This document shows, piece by piece, positions 9,664 through 18,250 of a stretch of 64,000 nt of DNA. The notes under the pieces are model-generated. The model did no database searches. It worked only from the letters and a program-made list of their open reading frames with translations, and was not told where the DNA came from. The stretch is from an uncultured Clostridia bacterium (lineage in GTDB: Bacteria; Bacillota; Clostridia; Lachnospirales; CAG-274). The stretch's first letter is position 1; each line of letters starts with the position of its first letter. The position numbers were made by a program, and so were the translations under genes. The DNA is taken from assembly GCA_947628755.1 (NCBI GenBank), contig CANRBC010000009.1:38014-102013 (forward strand), given 5' to 3'.

Positions 9664-9718
9664 GGCTGTCGCGTTATGACTTATGAGCAAAAAAGGTCAT
9701 AATGCGACAGCTTTATTT
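9664..9718 (+). terminator. Terminator of the RND operon
   Basis: A 16-bp near-perfect stem (GCTGTCGCGTTATGAC with GTCATAATGCGACAGC) is followed by TTTATTTAT. A related hairpin occurs at 27966. The next stretch, 9719-9860, holds nothing recognisable. Confidence 0.8.
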
Positions 9719-9860
9719 ATGGCTAAATTGTATTGGTGCTCGCTCCTACAAGCTATTGCGTAGGCTTTGAGCTATATTCCCTATAAATGCCGAGGAAATT
9801 GGGATTACAGATAATAACGCCCATAGGAGGCGGTATAGAATTTACTCCTTGCCTTTTATA

Positions 9861-9889
9861 TTGAATTTATTGCCGAATTGTGGTAAAAT
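9861..9889 (+). promoter_or_regulatory. Promoter of the membrane protein-MBL operon
   Basis: TTGAAT and TAAAAT are separated by 17 bases, 31 bases upstream of the ATG at 9921. Confidence 0.55.
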
Positions 9890-9920
9890 TACAATAGATT
9901 TATAAAGGGAGGTTTTTTAG

Positions 9921-10733
9921 ATGAGTGATTTTATACAGCAGACCATAGATTCCTATATGGCGGCGCAGCAGCATTCCGTTATGCTGTCCGTTATAATAGC
10001 GGTGGCAGCAGGCTTGCTTATATGCTTTTTCGGCTATAAGCTGTTAAGACTGTGGTGCGCTATAATAGGCTTTGCCGCAGGCGCTGTTATTGCAGGTATA
10101 ATAGCTTACGCCATGGGAGCTGACGTTGTGCTTCTTGTAGCCTGTGTCGTAGGTATTATAACGGCACTGCTTTCATTTGCCTTTTACAGGGCGGGAGTTT
10201 TTGTAATAGGCTTCGGCGCGGCAATTAATGTAATAGGTAATTTTATGACGGCATACAATGTAAACACACAATGGTGGATGATAGTGCTCACCATTGCAGC
10301 AGCGGCAATAGTAGGCGCTCTTGCTCTGCGCTTTGTAAAGACGGTGGTAGTAATAAGCACAGCTCTTAGCGGCGCTGTTTCTGTGGTAGTGAATATACTG
10401 GGAATATTCAATGTGACAAATTGGATAGTCATATTTTCGCTGACAGCTATTTTAGCTGTGCTGGGCATGGCATATCAGTTTACCCATTCGAGAAAAAAGC
10501 GCAGGGAGGACAAAGAAAATTATATGCAGCCTATTGCGGAGGATACAGAGGACATGGACGATACAGAAAATACAGAGGATACGGAGGTATCCGTTTCCGA
10601 GCCTGAACAGACCTCCGAGTATCTAACCGATAATGAATATGAGAATACGGAGGACAGCAATGACATCAAGGCTATTGCAGACGAGGGTACGTCTGTGGAT
10701 ACAGCCGAAAATAAGGAGGAGCTTCCACAATGA
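9921..10733 (+). CDS. Multispanning membrane protein with acidic tail (DUF4203-like)
   Basis: A 270-residue protein. Residues 20-185 form about seven hydrophobic segments rich in Gly/Ala, beginning VMLSVIIAVAAGLLICFFGY, reminiscent of DUF4203/TM7SF3-type proteins. From about residue 193 the chain becomes a basic anchor (SRKKRRED) and then a roughly 75-residue Asp/Glu/Thr-rich disordered tail. Function is unknown. It overlaps the next gene by four bases (ATGA). GGGAGG precedes the start. Confidence 0.7.
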   Translation: MSDFIQQTIDSYMAAQQHSVMLSVIIAVAAGLLICFFGYKLLRLWCAIIGFAAGAVIAGIIAYAMGADVVLLVACVVGIITALLSFAFYRAGVFVIGFGAAINVIGNFMTAYNVNTQWWMIVLTIAAAAIVGALALRFVKTVVVISTALSGAVSVVVNILGIFNVTNWIVIFSLTAILAVLGMAYQFTHSRKKRREDKENYMQPIAEDTEDMDDTENTEDTEVSVSEPEQTSEYLTDNEYENTEDSNDIKAIADEGTSVDTAENKEELPQ

Positions 10734-11407
10734 AAAAAATCATAATGCTTATATTGATGGCAGTTTTTTTGACAGCCTGCGGAAGTACGGAGAAGGAAGC
10801 AAAGGAGGAAACGAAAATGGCAAGGCTTTTGTATCAAGGACACGGCAGCTTCAGACTGACTACGGAAAATGGCAAGGTCATATATATAGACCCCTATGCA
10901 GGGGAGGGCTATGAAGAGCCGGCAGACCTTATACTGGTAACTCATCAGCATCCCGACCATAATCAGATAAATCTGCCTCTTAAGAAGGACGACTGCGTAA
11001 TATATCAGAATAGCGACGCTCTTATAAACGGAGAATATCAGACGGCGGATATAGCGGGAGTACACATTGAGGCGGTACAGGCGTATAATGAAAATCATCC
11101 CGTTGACCAATGCGTAGGCTATCTTGTAACTGTAAACGGAAAGCTGCTTTACTTTGCGGGAGATACCTCCAAGACATCACAGATGGCGCAGCTTGCAGAC
11201 AGAGAAATAGACTATGCCTTTCTGCCAACAGACGGCAAATTCAATATGGATATACCCGAAGCAATAGAGTGCGCCGAAATAATAAAGGCAAAGCATACGG
11301 TACCGGTGCATATATCACCGGGAAAGCTCTTTGACGCCGAAAGAGCAAGGCTTTTCGACACTCCAAGCGCCTATATAATGGCTGACGGAGATGAAATAGA
11401 GCTTTAA
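10730..11407 (+). CDS. Metallo-beta-lactamase-fold hydrolase, lipoprotein
   Basis: A 225-residue protein with a lipoprotein signal ending LTAC (Cys17) followed by an UlaG-like MBL domain. The metal motif THQHPDH sits near residue 69, with further ligands in FAGDTS and near the C-terminus in VPVHISPG. It is predicted to be a zinc hydrolase on the outer face of the membrane; the substrate is unknown. It is translationally coupled to the membrane protein before it. Confidence 0.82.
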   Translation: MKKIIMLILMAVFLTACGSTEKEAKEETKMARLLYQGHGSFRLTTENGKVIYIDPYAGEGYEEPADLILVTHQHPDHNQINLPLKKDDCVIYQNSDALINGEYQTADIAGVHIEAVQAYNENHPVDQCVGYLVTVNGKLLYFAGDTSKTSQMAQLADREIDYAFLPTDGKFNMDIPEAIECAEIIKAKHTVPVHISPGKLFDAERARLFDTPSAYIMADGDEIEL

Positions 11408-11468
11408 AGGAAAATAAGGGGTTTAAGGGCGTTCATATTTTGTTTACAAATTAATTTCTTAAATTTTC

Positions 11469-11497
11469 TTTACATTTTTCTTAAATTATTGTATAAT
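11469..11497 (+). promoter_or_regulatory. Orphan sigma-A promoter
   Basis: TTTACA and TATAAT are separated by 17 bases in an AT-rich gap. No gene follows on this strand before the terminator at 11584-11617. Confidence 0.55.
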
Positions 11498-11503
11498 ATC
11501 CAA

Positions 11504-11613
11504 TATAAGATAAAAATGTTAAAATTAAAACATTTTTATACATTTGATTTGCCAAACTCTATTATTCATATACAACTCTCCACGAAAAAAGACAGCTCTC
11601 TCCACGCTGTCTT
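11504..11613 (+). ncRNA. Candidate small RNA between MBL gene and rnhA
   Basis: The orphan promoter would start a transcript near 11504. A 9-bp hairpin (AAAAATGTT with AACATTTTT, 11514-11539) follows at once, and a strong terminator ends it near 11613, giving about 110 nt. A 37-codon frame from the ATG at 11517 has no ribosome binding site, so a non-coding RNA is preferred. Confidence 0.4.
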
Positions 11614-11617
11614 TTTT
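11584..11617. terminator. Bidirectional terminator
   Basis: AAAAAAGACAGC pairs with GCTGTCTTTTTT across a 9-base loop, giving T-runs on both strands. It can end rnhA on the minus strand and the candidate small RNA on the plus strand. Confidence 0.8.
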
Positions 11618-12081
11618 CATTGTGTATAACCCTCGTCTTTAATTAAATTATCGCCCTCTATTGCCTGTCTTGCAAGATAGTCGCAGCGCTCGTTTTCGGG
11701 AGTGTCCGCATGACCCTTTACCCATACGAATTCAACATTATGCTTATCCAGCAGGGCAATAAGCCTTTCCCATAAGTCCACGTTAAGAGCCTTCTTTTTA
11801 TCTGCCTTTATCCAGTTTTTCTTTTTCCAGGAGTATACCCAGCCCTTTGTTATGGAATCCACAACATACTTTGAATCGCTGTACAGCGTCACTTCGCAAG
11901 GCTCTTTAAGAGCCTCCAGTCCTTTTATTACCGCAAGGACCTCCATTCTGTTGTTGGTGGTCAGAGCATAGCCACAGCTCAATTCCTTTCTTGCGCCCTT
12001 GTACAGCAGCACAACTCCGTAGCCTCCTGCGCCGGGATTGCCCGAGCAGGCTCCGTCAGTATATATATCCAGTTTTTTCAT
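11617..12081 (-). CDS. rnhA: Ribonuclease HI
   Basis: A 154-residue RNase HI that cleaves RNA in RNA-DNA hybrids. Visible are [11 protein letters not shown] (catalytic Asp), NNRMEVLA (Glu), SDSKYV (Asp) and [15 protein letters not shown] (His loop and final Asp). The start at 12081 is chosen because AAGGAG precedes it and the domain starts there; a longer frame would run into the upstream membrane protein. The gap to that gene is 10 bases. Confidence 0.92.
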   Translation of the reverse strand: MKKLDIYTDGACSGNPGAGGYGVVLLYKGARKELSCGYALTTNNRMEVLAVIKGLEALKEPCEVTLYSDSKYVVDSITKGWVYSWKKKNWIKADKKKALNVDLWERLIALLDKHNVEFVWVKGHADTPENERCDYLARQAIEGDNLIKDEGYTQ

Positions 12082-12091
12082 AGCTTTCTCC

Positions 12092-12814
12092 TTAATGTCC
12101 GTGAGGTGTATATTCAATGTATTCATGCTCTGTCTTAAGGTCGGCATAGAGCAAATCTATAAACACTATGCCTAGGGGAACAAGAGCGCCCCATATTGCC
12201 CGACCCTTAAAGAGTACGCATAGGAAAGCGGATACCGCTCCGCCTATTACAAATATGCCTATCATTTTGAAATGCTCGCAGGCTCTGCGCAAATGATTAC
12301 TGCCCTTGCCCGTAAGAGCCTTTGCAAGAGCAACGCCTGTCTGTCTGAGATGATTGGTGCAGAAGGTAGTGGACATAGGCACACCCTCCTTCTGTCTGAA
12401 TGTATTGTACTGCATTGAGCATATAAAATTGACGGCTACCTGAGAGATTTGAAAGGGCGCGCTGTCTGGAATAAAGCCCAGAATTACCACCATAGCCATT
12501 TCTATAAGTATAAGCAGGGTATCCCACCTTATAAAATGCGTTTTTTTAACGGGCTTCGGAAGTATTTCCGAAACTATTGCGCCCAAAAGATAGGCGCTCA
12601 TAGGTATGAGATAGTATATTCCTTCCGTTATTCTGCCTCTGCCAAGCGCCATGGCAAATAGCACAAAGTTGGCTGTCTGCGCATTACAGAATACGCCGCC
12701 TCTTACGGAATATGTATAAGCGCCGTAAAATCCCGCTACAAGCATAAGCAGCATAAAAACTCTGCTGCTTTCACATTCCAGATAGTCCTTATTTTCGGGT
12801 AAATTCTGCGACAT
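12092..12814 (-). CDS. YoaK family (DUF1275) membrane protein
   Basis: A 240-residue protein with about six hydrophobic segments and family-typical [21 protein letters not shown] near residue 29 and [12 protein letters not shown] near 157. The family is widespread in bacteria and of unknown function. It sits in a three-gene leftward operon between tmcAL and rnhA, with GAGGTG before its start. Confidence 0.85.
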   Translation of the reverse strand: MSQNLPENKDYLECESSRVFMLLMLVAGFYGAYTYSVRGGVFCNAQTANFVLFAMALGRGRITEGIYYLIPMSAYLLGAIVSEILPKPVKKTHFIRWDTLLILIEMAMVVILGFIPDSAPFQISQVAVNFICSMQYNTFRQKEGVPMSTTFCTNHLRQTGVALAKALTGKGSNHLRRACEHFKMIGIFVIGGAVSAFLCVLFKGRAIWGALVPLGIVFIDLLYADLKTEHEYIEYTPHGH

Positions 12815-12827
12815 TGCTTCACCTCGT

Positions 12828-13988
12828 TTACAGAATGACCATACCCTCCCTGTATTCCATGCCTTGAGGTATTCCGAGAGGTATGTTGTATATATCCGTC
12901 GCCCTTATTTCCTTTGCAAGCAGCTCCTCGCTGTCCTTTACATTTGTAATGACGGGGAGAGCCGCTTTTTCCGTCAGCTCGCTTAAAAGCCGTATACTGT
13001 CCTTTCTTACGCCCAGCACTCTTATGTATGTTGGCGCTTTTTGCTGCTGCTCCTTTGTTATTCCCAGTATTATATGGAGAAGTCCTCTGCGGATTTTGGC
13101 GTAGGTGTATCTCTTTGTTTTGACCTTTTCGGCAATAATGCTTATTTTATCGCCTGCCGCTTCGGATATTATCCTGTTTTCAAGTCCCTCTGTAATATCC
13201 GCTGTTTCGGAAAGCCTTTCGGCAGAGGTGGTCCTGAGTATATAGTGCAGTATATCGGAATAATCGTCAATATTGGGAAGTCTTTTGATATTGTCCAGAA
13301 TATCGGCGCAGTTGTCGGGCATAGAGCTTCTTGCCTCTGCCGGATTGCCTCTTTCAACAGCGTGTCTTATTGCCATAGAGGAGGATATTTCCCCTGTAAG
13401 CATGGGACTGTTGTATTGAGAGGTATTTCTCTCTATGGTATAGGGCGTAATGCTACTGTCCTTAAGAGCAAGCATATATTCAAGAGCCAGTATATTGTTG
13501 GGCAGACTGAGAAAATCAAGGTTCTCAAAGGGTATTGCCAAAAAGGACGAAAGGGCGTGCTGTCTTGCCAGAGGATATGACAGTCCCTCGTCGAGATATT
13601 TCTTAAGCTCATATTTATATCCCGAAGGCTCTTCGTGGAGAATATCCATAAGTCTTAGGAATATCTCCGTGTTTCCTGCCTCGCTGCCGAAGGAAATACT
13701 GTCTGCTATACCCATAGCCTTTATTATTTCCGCTGCGCCCCTTGCGAATATATCCGCTGAGCTTGTGGCATACTCCACAGGCAGCTCTACCACCATATCC
13801 GCGCCGTTTAAAAGAGCGCATTTTGCCCTTGTCATTTTGTCTGTAAAGGCAGGCTCGCCTCTTTGGACGAAGTTTCCCGACATGACTGCTATTATATTTT
13901 CACAGCCTGTTATTTTACGCGTTTCACTTATATGATACTTGTGTCCTTTGTGAAACGGATTGTATTCCGCAACTATTGCCGTATTCAT
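12828..13988 (-). CDS. tmcAL: tRNA(Met) cytidine acetate ligase
   Basis: A 386-residue YlbM/TmcAL protein. The N-terminal nucleotidyltransferase HIGH-like motif is VAEYNPFHKGHKYH (6-19), followed by VMSGNFVQRGEPA. The enzyme uses acetate and ATP to acetylate the wobble cytidine of elongator tRNA-Met. Length and motif spacing fit full-length family members. It is the first gene of a leftward operon with DUF1275 and rnhA. Confidence 0.92.
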   Translation of the reverse strand: MNTAIVAEYNPFHKGHKYHISETRKITGCENIIAVMSGNFVQRGEPAFTDKMTRAKCALLNGADMVVELPVEYATSSADIFARGAAEIIKAMGIADSISFGSEAGNTEIFLRLMDILHEEPSGYKYELKKYLDEGLSYPLARQHALSSFLAIPFENLDFLSLPNNILALEYMLALKDSSITPYTIERNTSQYNSPMLTGEISSSMAIRHAVERGNPAEARSSMPDNCADILDNIKRLPNIDDYSDILHYILRTTSAERLSETADITEGLENRIISEAAGDKISIIAEKVKTKRYTYAKIRRGLLHIILGITKEQQQKAPTYIRVLGVRKDSIRLLSELTEKAALPVITNVKDSEELLAKEIRATDIYNIPLGIPQGMEYREGMVIL

Positions 13989-14065
13989 AATATCCCCTCC
14001 CGTTTATCTCTGATTACAGTATAATACAAAATGAAAAATTTTACCATAAAAATTTAAAAAAAATG

Positions 14066-14094
14066 TTGTGAAATTGTAACATAAGGTTTATAAT
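14066..14094 (+). promoter_or_regulatory. Promoter of pta
   Basis: TTGTGA and TATAAT are separated by 17 bases, about 54 bases before the pta ATG. The tract between divergent tmcAL and pta is very AT-rich. Confidence 0.6.
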
Positions 14095-14147
14095 AAAAAT
14101 AGTTATGGGTGAAATCCCAATATTTAATATGAAAGGAGAAAATTTTT

Positions 14148-15146
14148 ATGAGTATTTTAGACAGCCTTAAGGCAAAGGCAAAAGCTGACAAGAAAACAAT
14201 AGTGCTGCCTGAGTCTATGGATAAGAGGACTTATGAGGCGGCTGAAAAGATCCTGAAGGAGGGTATTGCAAACCTTGTAATTATAGGCACTCCCGAGGAA
14301 ATAGCAGAAAACGGCAAGGGTTATGATATTTCCGGCGCAACTATCGTCGACCCCTTTAACGACCCCAATAAGCAGAAATATATAGACAAGTTCGTTGAAT
14401 TAAGAAGCAAAAAGGGCGTTACTGCCGAAATGGCTCAGAAGATGATGGAAGAGGACTATATGTACTATGCTTGCCTTATGTGTAAGTGCGGCGACGCCGA
14501 CGGCGCAGTTTCAGGCGCTTGCCACTCAACAGGCAACACTATCCGTCCTGCTCTCCAGCTTCTTAAGACAAAGCCTGGTATAAGCTCTGTTTCAGGCTTC
14601 TTCCTTATGGAAGTACCCGATTGCGAGTTCGGTGACAATGGTATTTTCGTATTTGCGGACTGCGCAGTTAATCCCGAAATCGACGCGCCCAAAATGGCTG
14701 AGATAGCAGGTCTTTCCGCAGAGTCCTTTAAGGCATTTACAGGCGGCGAGCCTATTGTAGCTATGCTTTCATTCTCATCAAAGGGCAGCGCCAAGAGCGA
14801 CAGCGTAACTATGGTAGCAGATGCAGTAAAGCTGGCTCAGGAGAGATTCCCACAGTACAATATAGACGGCGAGCTTCAGCTTGACGCAGCTATCGTGCCC
14901 AACGTAGGCGCATCCAAAGCTCCCGGCAGCCCCGTTGCAGGCAAGGCAAATACTCTTGTATTCCCAAGCCTTGAGGCAGGTAATATAGGCTATAAGCTGG
15001 TTCAGAGACTTGCCAAGGCAGAGGCTTATGGTCCTGTATTACAGGGTCTTTCAATGCCTGTAAATGACCTTTCAAGAGGCTGCTTTGCAGACGACATCGT
15101 AGGCGTTGTAACTATGACGGCAGTTCAGGCGCAGCTTGCGAAATAA
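14148..15146 (+). CDS. pta: Phosphate acetyltransferase
   Basis: A 332-residue single-domain Pta converting acetyl-CoA and phosphate to acetyl phosphate. Typical stretches include KTIVLPESMDKRTYEAA at the N-terminus, DGAVSGACHSTGNT near 122 and PGSPVAGKANTLVFPSLEAGN near 260. GAAAGGAG precedes the ATG. With ackA 190 bases downstream it forms the acetate and ATP-yielding end of fermentation, fed by the ferredoxin oxidoreductase at 30.1-33.4 kb. Confidence 0.95.
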   Translation: MSILDSLKAKAKADKKTIVLPESMDKRTYEAAEKILKEGIANLVIIGTPEEIAENGKGYDISGATIVDPFNDPNKQKYIDKFVELRSKKGVTAEMAQKMMEEDYMYYACLMCKCGDADGAVSGACHSTGNTIRPALQLLKTKPGISSVSGFFLMEVPDCEFGDNGIFVFADCAVNPEIDAPKMAEIAGLSAESFKAFTGGEPIVAMLSFSSKGSAKSDSVTMVADAVKLAQERFPQYNIDGELQLDAAIVPNVGASKAPGSPVAGKANTLVFPSLEAGNIGYKLVQRLAKAEAYGPVLQGLSMPVNDLSRGCFADDIVGVVTMTAVQAQLAK

Positions 15147-15160
15147 AGTGATAGCGGTGC

Positions 15161-15224
15161 AAATTCAGAATAAGAATACTTGTCGTGAGCTTGCTTACAG
15201 ACAAGTATGATTATTGCTGAATTT
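15161..15224. repeat. Long imperfect hairpin between pta and ackA
   Basis: About 24 bases at 15161-15184 pair imperfectly with 15200-15224 around a 15-base loop. There is no T-run, so it is more likely an mRNA processing or stability element, or a small dispersed repeat, than a terminator. Confidence 0.5.
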
Positions 15225-15334
15225 ATAGGGCTATTGCCCTGCGACCGACATGCAGCGAAGCGGAATGGAGGAGCGCAGCGCTGTCAAAGCAATACCGGTT
15301 AAAGCAATATTAGTATAAAGATAGGAGAAAATAC

Positions 15335-16531
15335 ATGAAAATTTTAGTTATAAATTGCGGCAGCTCATCATTAAAGTATCAGCTGTTCGACATGGATACA
15401 AACGAAGTTCTTGCAAAGGGCTTATGCGAGAGAATAGGTATAGAAGGCTCTAATCTCCAGCATACGGCAGCAGGCAAGGAAAAGGTTACATTCACTCAGC
15501 CTATGCCTACTCATAACGAGGCTATTCAGCTTGTTATGGATACTCTTGTATCACCTGAGCACGGCGTTATAAAGAGCGTTGACGAAATCGGCGGCGTAGG
15601 TCATAGAGTTGTACACGGCGGCGACAAGTTTGCAAGCTCAGTAATAGTAGACGACAGCGTAAAGGACGCTATAAAGAGCATATTCGACTTAGCTCCTCTC
15701 CACAATCCTCCCAACCTTATGGGTATAGAGGCTTGCGAGAAGATAATGCCCGGCACTCCCAATGTAGTGGTATTCGATACGGCTTTCCATCAGACTATGC
15801 CTGCCGAGGCTTATATGTATGCTCTGCCCTATGAATACTATGAGAAATACGGCGTAAGAAGATACGGCTTCCACGGTACAAGCCACAAGTATGTTACTCA
15901 GAGAGCCATAGCTATGTTAGGCGGCAAGGCAGAGGGTACTAAGATAATCACTTGTCATCTGGGCAACGGCTCTTCCATAGCTGCTGTAAAGGACGGCAAG
16001 GTAATAGACACAACTATGGGTCTTACTCCTCTTGCAGGCTTTGAAATGGGTACGCGCTGCGGCGATATTGACCCGGCGATAGTTCCCTTCCTTATGAAGA
16101 AGGAAAATCTTACTCCCGACGAGATAGACAATGTTATGAACAAGAAGTCAGGCTTACTTGGCGTATCCGGTCGTTCAAGCGATTTCAGAGACGCTGAAGA
16201 GGCTGCCGACAATGGCGACGAGAGATGCAAGCTCGCTCTTGATATGTTCAGGTATCAGATAGCTAAGTTCATTGGCGCTTATTATGTAGCTTTAGGCGGC
16301 TGCGACGCTATTGTATTCACAGCAGGTATCGGCGAGAACAACTCAGGTCACAGAGCAGCTATTTGCGAATACTGCAAGTGCCTTGGTGTGGAAATAGACC
16401 CAGAGCTCAACGCTCAGAGAGGCAAGGAAATAGACTTTGCTACAAAGGATTCCAAGATAAGAGCGTTCCTTATTCCTACAAACGAGGAGCTTATGATAGC
16501 TCAGGATACAAAGGAATTGCTTGAGAAATAA
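15335..16531 (+). CDS. ackA: Acetate kinase
   Basis: A 398-residue acetate kinase that makes ATP and acetate from acetyl phosphate. Visible are VINCGSSSLKYQLFD at the N-terminus, GHRVVHGG, FDTAFHQTMP (catalytic Asp), RRYGFHGTSHKYV and HLGNGSS (phosphate-binding), and FTAGIGENN. AGGAG precedes the start. It probably shares transcripts with pta. Confidence 0.96.
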   Translation: MKILVINCGSSSLKYQLFDMDTNEVLAKGLCERIGIEGSNLQHTAAGKEKVTFTQPMPTHNEAIQLVMDTLVSPEHGVIKSVDEIGGVGHRVVHGGDKFASSVIVDDSVKDAIKSIFDLAPLHNPPNLMGIEACEKIMPGTPNVVVFDTAFHQTMPAEAYMYALPYEYYEKYGVRRYGFHGTSHKYVTQRAIAMLGGKAEGTKIITCHLGNGSSIAAVKDGKVIDTTMGLTPLAGFEMGTRCGDIDPAIVPFLMKKENLTPDEIDNVMNKKSGLLGVSGRSSDFRDAEEAADNGDERCKLALDMFRYQIAKFIGAYYVALGGCDAIVFTAGIGENNSGHRAAICEYCKCLGVEIDPELNAQRGKEIDFATKDSKIRAFLIPTNEELMIAQDTKELLEK

Positions 16532-16545
16532 TTGCTTGACAAATA
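16516..16545 (+). repeat. 15-bp tandem duplication at the ackA 3' end
   Basis: Bases 16516-16530 (ATTGCTTGAGAAATA) are followed directly by 16531-16545, identical except G to C. The first unit encodes the end of AckA; the second supplies the TTGACA -35 box of the next promoter. Confidence 0.8.
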
Positions 16546-16564
16546 ATTAAAGTGATAGTATAAT
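16536..16564 (+). promoter_or_regulatory. Promoter of the DUF177-rpmF operon
   Basis: TTGACA and TATAAT, both consensus, are separated by 17 bases, starting five bases after the ackA stop codon. Confidence 0.8.
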
Positions 16565-16605
16565 ATACGTTGATGTGTTCTAACATACGGAACAGGAGTG
16601 TTATT

Positions 16606-17085
16606 ATGCTTATTGATGTAAGAAACCTTGCCGGCGAGAGAAAGGAATTCTCTTTTACAGAGGATATGAACATTTCCCGAAGCGGTATTGATGTTCCTTG
16701 TACCGTCAATATTGCAGGCACGGTGTATAAAGCATACAGCGAGTATATCGTAGAGGGCAAGGTTAAAGCGGTTTTAAATTTGAGTTGCGATTTATGTCTT
16801 ACCCCTTTTGAGACCCGGCTTGATTTTGATTTCAACGAGGTGTACAGCGATACGCCCGATACGGAAGGCGAGCTTTGGGAGCTTTCAGATAAGGCTATTG
16901 ATTTAAAGCCTGCTGTTGTTGCAGACATTATGCTGTTGTTGCCCATGCAGGTTCTGTGTTCCGAACAATGTAAGGGATTGTGTCCGAAGTGCGGGCATAA
17001 TTTAAATGATGGTGATTGTGGCTGCGACAGAGGTTATGTTAATCCACAATTTGAAGGTTTATTAAAGCTGTTTAACGATAAGTAA
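16606..17085 (+). CDS. DUF177 (YceD-like) protein
   Basis: A 159-residue protein with the DUF177 core: CDLCLTPFETRLD near 64 and the zinc-ribbon-like CSEQCKGLCPKCGHNLNDGDC near 122-142. It sits directly before rpmF, the conserved context of this family, which is linked to 23S rRNA and ribosome maturation in other organisms. The ATG at 16606 is chosen because CAGGAGTG lies just upstream; an earlier in-frame ATG has no such site and falls close to the transcription start. Confidence 0.88.
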   Translation: MLIDVRNLAGERKEFSFTEDMNISRSGIDVPCTVNIAGTVYKAYSEYIVEGKVKAVLNLSCDLCLTPFETRLDFDFNEVYSDTPDTEGELWELSDKAIDLKPAVVADIMLLLPMQVLCSEQCKGLCPKCGHNLNDGDCGCDRGYVNPQFEGLLKLFNDK

Positions 17086-17105
17086 AATCAAGGAGGTGTA
17101 TCGAA

Positions 17106-17288
17106 ATGTCAATTTGTCCAAAGGGCAGAATGTCTAAGTCAAAGAGAGATAAGAGAAAGGCTCAGAGCTGGAAAATAGCTACTCCTACATTAGTAGCCTG
17201 CAGCAAGTGCGGCGAATTAATGATGCCTCACAGAGTATGCAAGAACTGTGGTTCTTACAACAAGAAGTCAGTAGTGGCTGTTGATTAA
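17106..17288 (+). CDS. rpmF: Ribosomal protein L32
   Basis: A 60-residue L32 with the family start PKGRMSKSKRDKRKA and a four-Cys zinc ribbon (CSKCGE and CKNCGS). AGGAGGTG precedes the ATG. It is co-transcribed with DUF177 and ends at a strong terminator. Confidence 0.97.
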   Translation: MSICPKGRMSKSKRDKRKAQSWKIATPTLVACSKCGELMMPHRVCKNCGSYNKKSVVAVD

Positions 17289-17299
17289 TGTCAATAAAA

Positions 17300-17327
17300 C
17301 GCCCCGACAAAATGTCGGGGTTTTTTA
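17300..17327. terminator. Terminator between rpmF and the EamA gene
   Basis: CCCCGACA and TGTCGGGG form an 8-bp GC-rich stem with a 3-base loop followed by six T on the plus strand. The minus strand reads into GTTTTATT, so it may serve both convergent units. Confidence 0.9.
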
Positions 17328-18248
17328 TTTGGCTGTATCTGTTCTTTTGTTTACTATATATATTCCCAGGCATACCATAGCCAGGGATACAAGTGTGCGT
17401 ATATTGAAAATATCCTCTCCGAGCATTATGCCCGAAAGTATTATGCCGAACACGGGATTTAGAAAGCAGTATACGGAAATTTTGCCTACGGGATTGTATT
17501 TGAGCAGCTGTGCCCACAGCGTAAACGCCAGTGAGGAAAGCACAGCCAGATACAGAAGCATGGCAAGAGCCTGTATACCGGGTATCCCAAGCCGTCCCCC
17601 AAAGCCCAGACCTATGGCAATAAGTACAGAGCCGCCAATAGCAAGCTGATAGCCTGTGGCGGTAACGCTGTCTGTTTTTCGGGTCACAAATTTGGTTATA
17701 ACAGAGCCGAGGGCAAAGCAGAAGGCGGCAATAAGTATAAATCCGTCGCCTCTGAATTTAAACGAAAAGTCAAAGCCCTGTTCAAAGCAGCATAGCACAA
17801 CTCCCGCAAAGCCTAAAAGACAGCCTATGGATTTGCGCATATTTATTTTGTCGTCCTTAAATGCAAAGTGAGCGATTATTACCGCAAAGAAATTGCCTAT
17901 GCTGTTGAGTATAGAGCCTTTAACTCCCGTAAGGTATATAAGAGAAAGATAGAAAAATATATACTCCAGAGTAGTCTGCACAAGTCCCAGCACAACAACG
18001 CCCTTTATTTCGTCTTTGCGTGGATAAATAAAGCGCTTATGAGCTATGCAGTTGAAAATTATTACAAACAGACCTGCCATAAAAAATCTTAAGCCTGCAA
18101 AAAGCAGCTTAACGGCTACGGTGCTGTCTGTAATGCCGAAAAGCTCATAGCCTATTTTAATGGCGGGAATGGCGCTGCCCCATAAGGCTGTTGCCGCCGC
18201 TGCGATTATAAGTATGTTAAGGGGTCGTGTAAAAAAATCCTTATTCAT
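17325..18248 (-). CDS. EamA/DMT-superfamily transporter
   Basis: A 307-residue protein with ten hydrophobic segments in two EamA repeats; YFLSLIYLTGVKGSILNSIG near 100 and LAFTLWAQLLKYNPVGKISV near 240 are typical. The family exports or imports metabolites; the substrate is not predictable. It lies two bases downstream of a lipoprotein gene, with GGAG inside that gene's end. Confidence 0.88.
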   Translation of the reverse strand: MNKDFFTRPLNILIIAAAATALWGSAIPAIKIGYELFGITDSTVAVKLLFAGLRFFMAGLFVIIFNCIAHKRFIYPRKDEIKGVVVLGLVQTTLEYIFFYLSLIYLTGVKGSILNSIGNFFAVIIAHFAFKDDKINMRKSIGCLLGFAGVVLCCFEQGFDFSFKFRGDGFILIAAFCFALGSVITKFVTRKTDSVTATGYQLAIGGSVLIAIGLGFGGRLGIPGIQALAMLLYLAVLSSLAFTLWAQLLKYNPVGKISVYCFLNPVFGIILSGIMLGEDIFNIRTLVSLAMVCLGIYIVNKRTDTAK

Positions 18249-18250
18249 TT

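Noticed and set aside
11517..11630. A 37-codon frame inside the candidate small RNA
   Set aside because: No ribosome binding site, and the frame runs through the terminator stem.
12082..12147. Longer N-terminus for rnhA
   Set aside because: The extension overlaps the DUF1275 gene and the domain begins exactly at the ATG at 12081 with AAGGAG before it.
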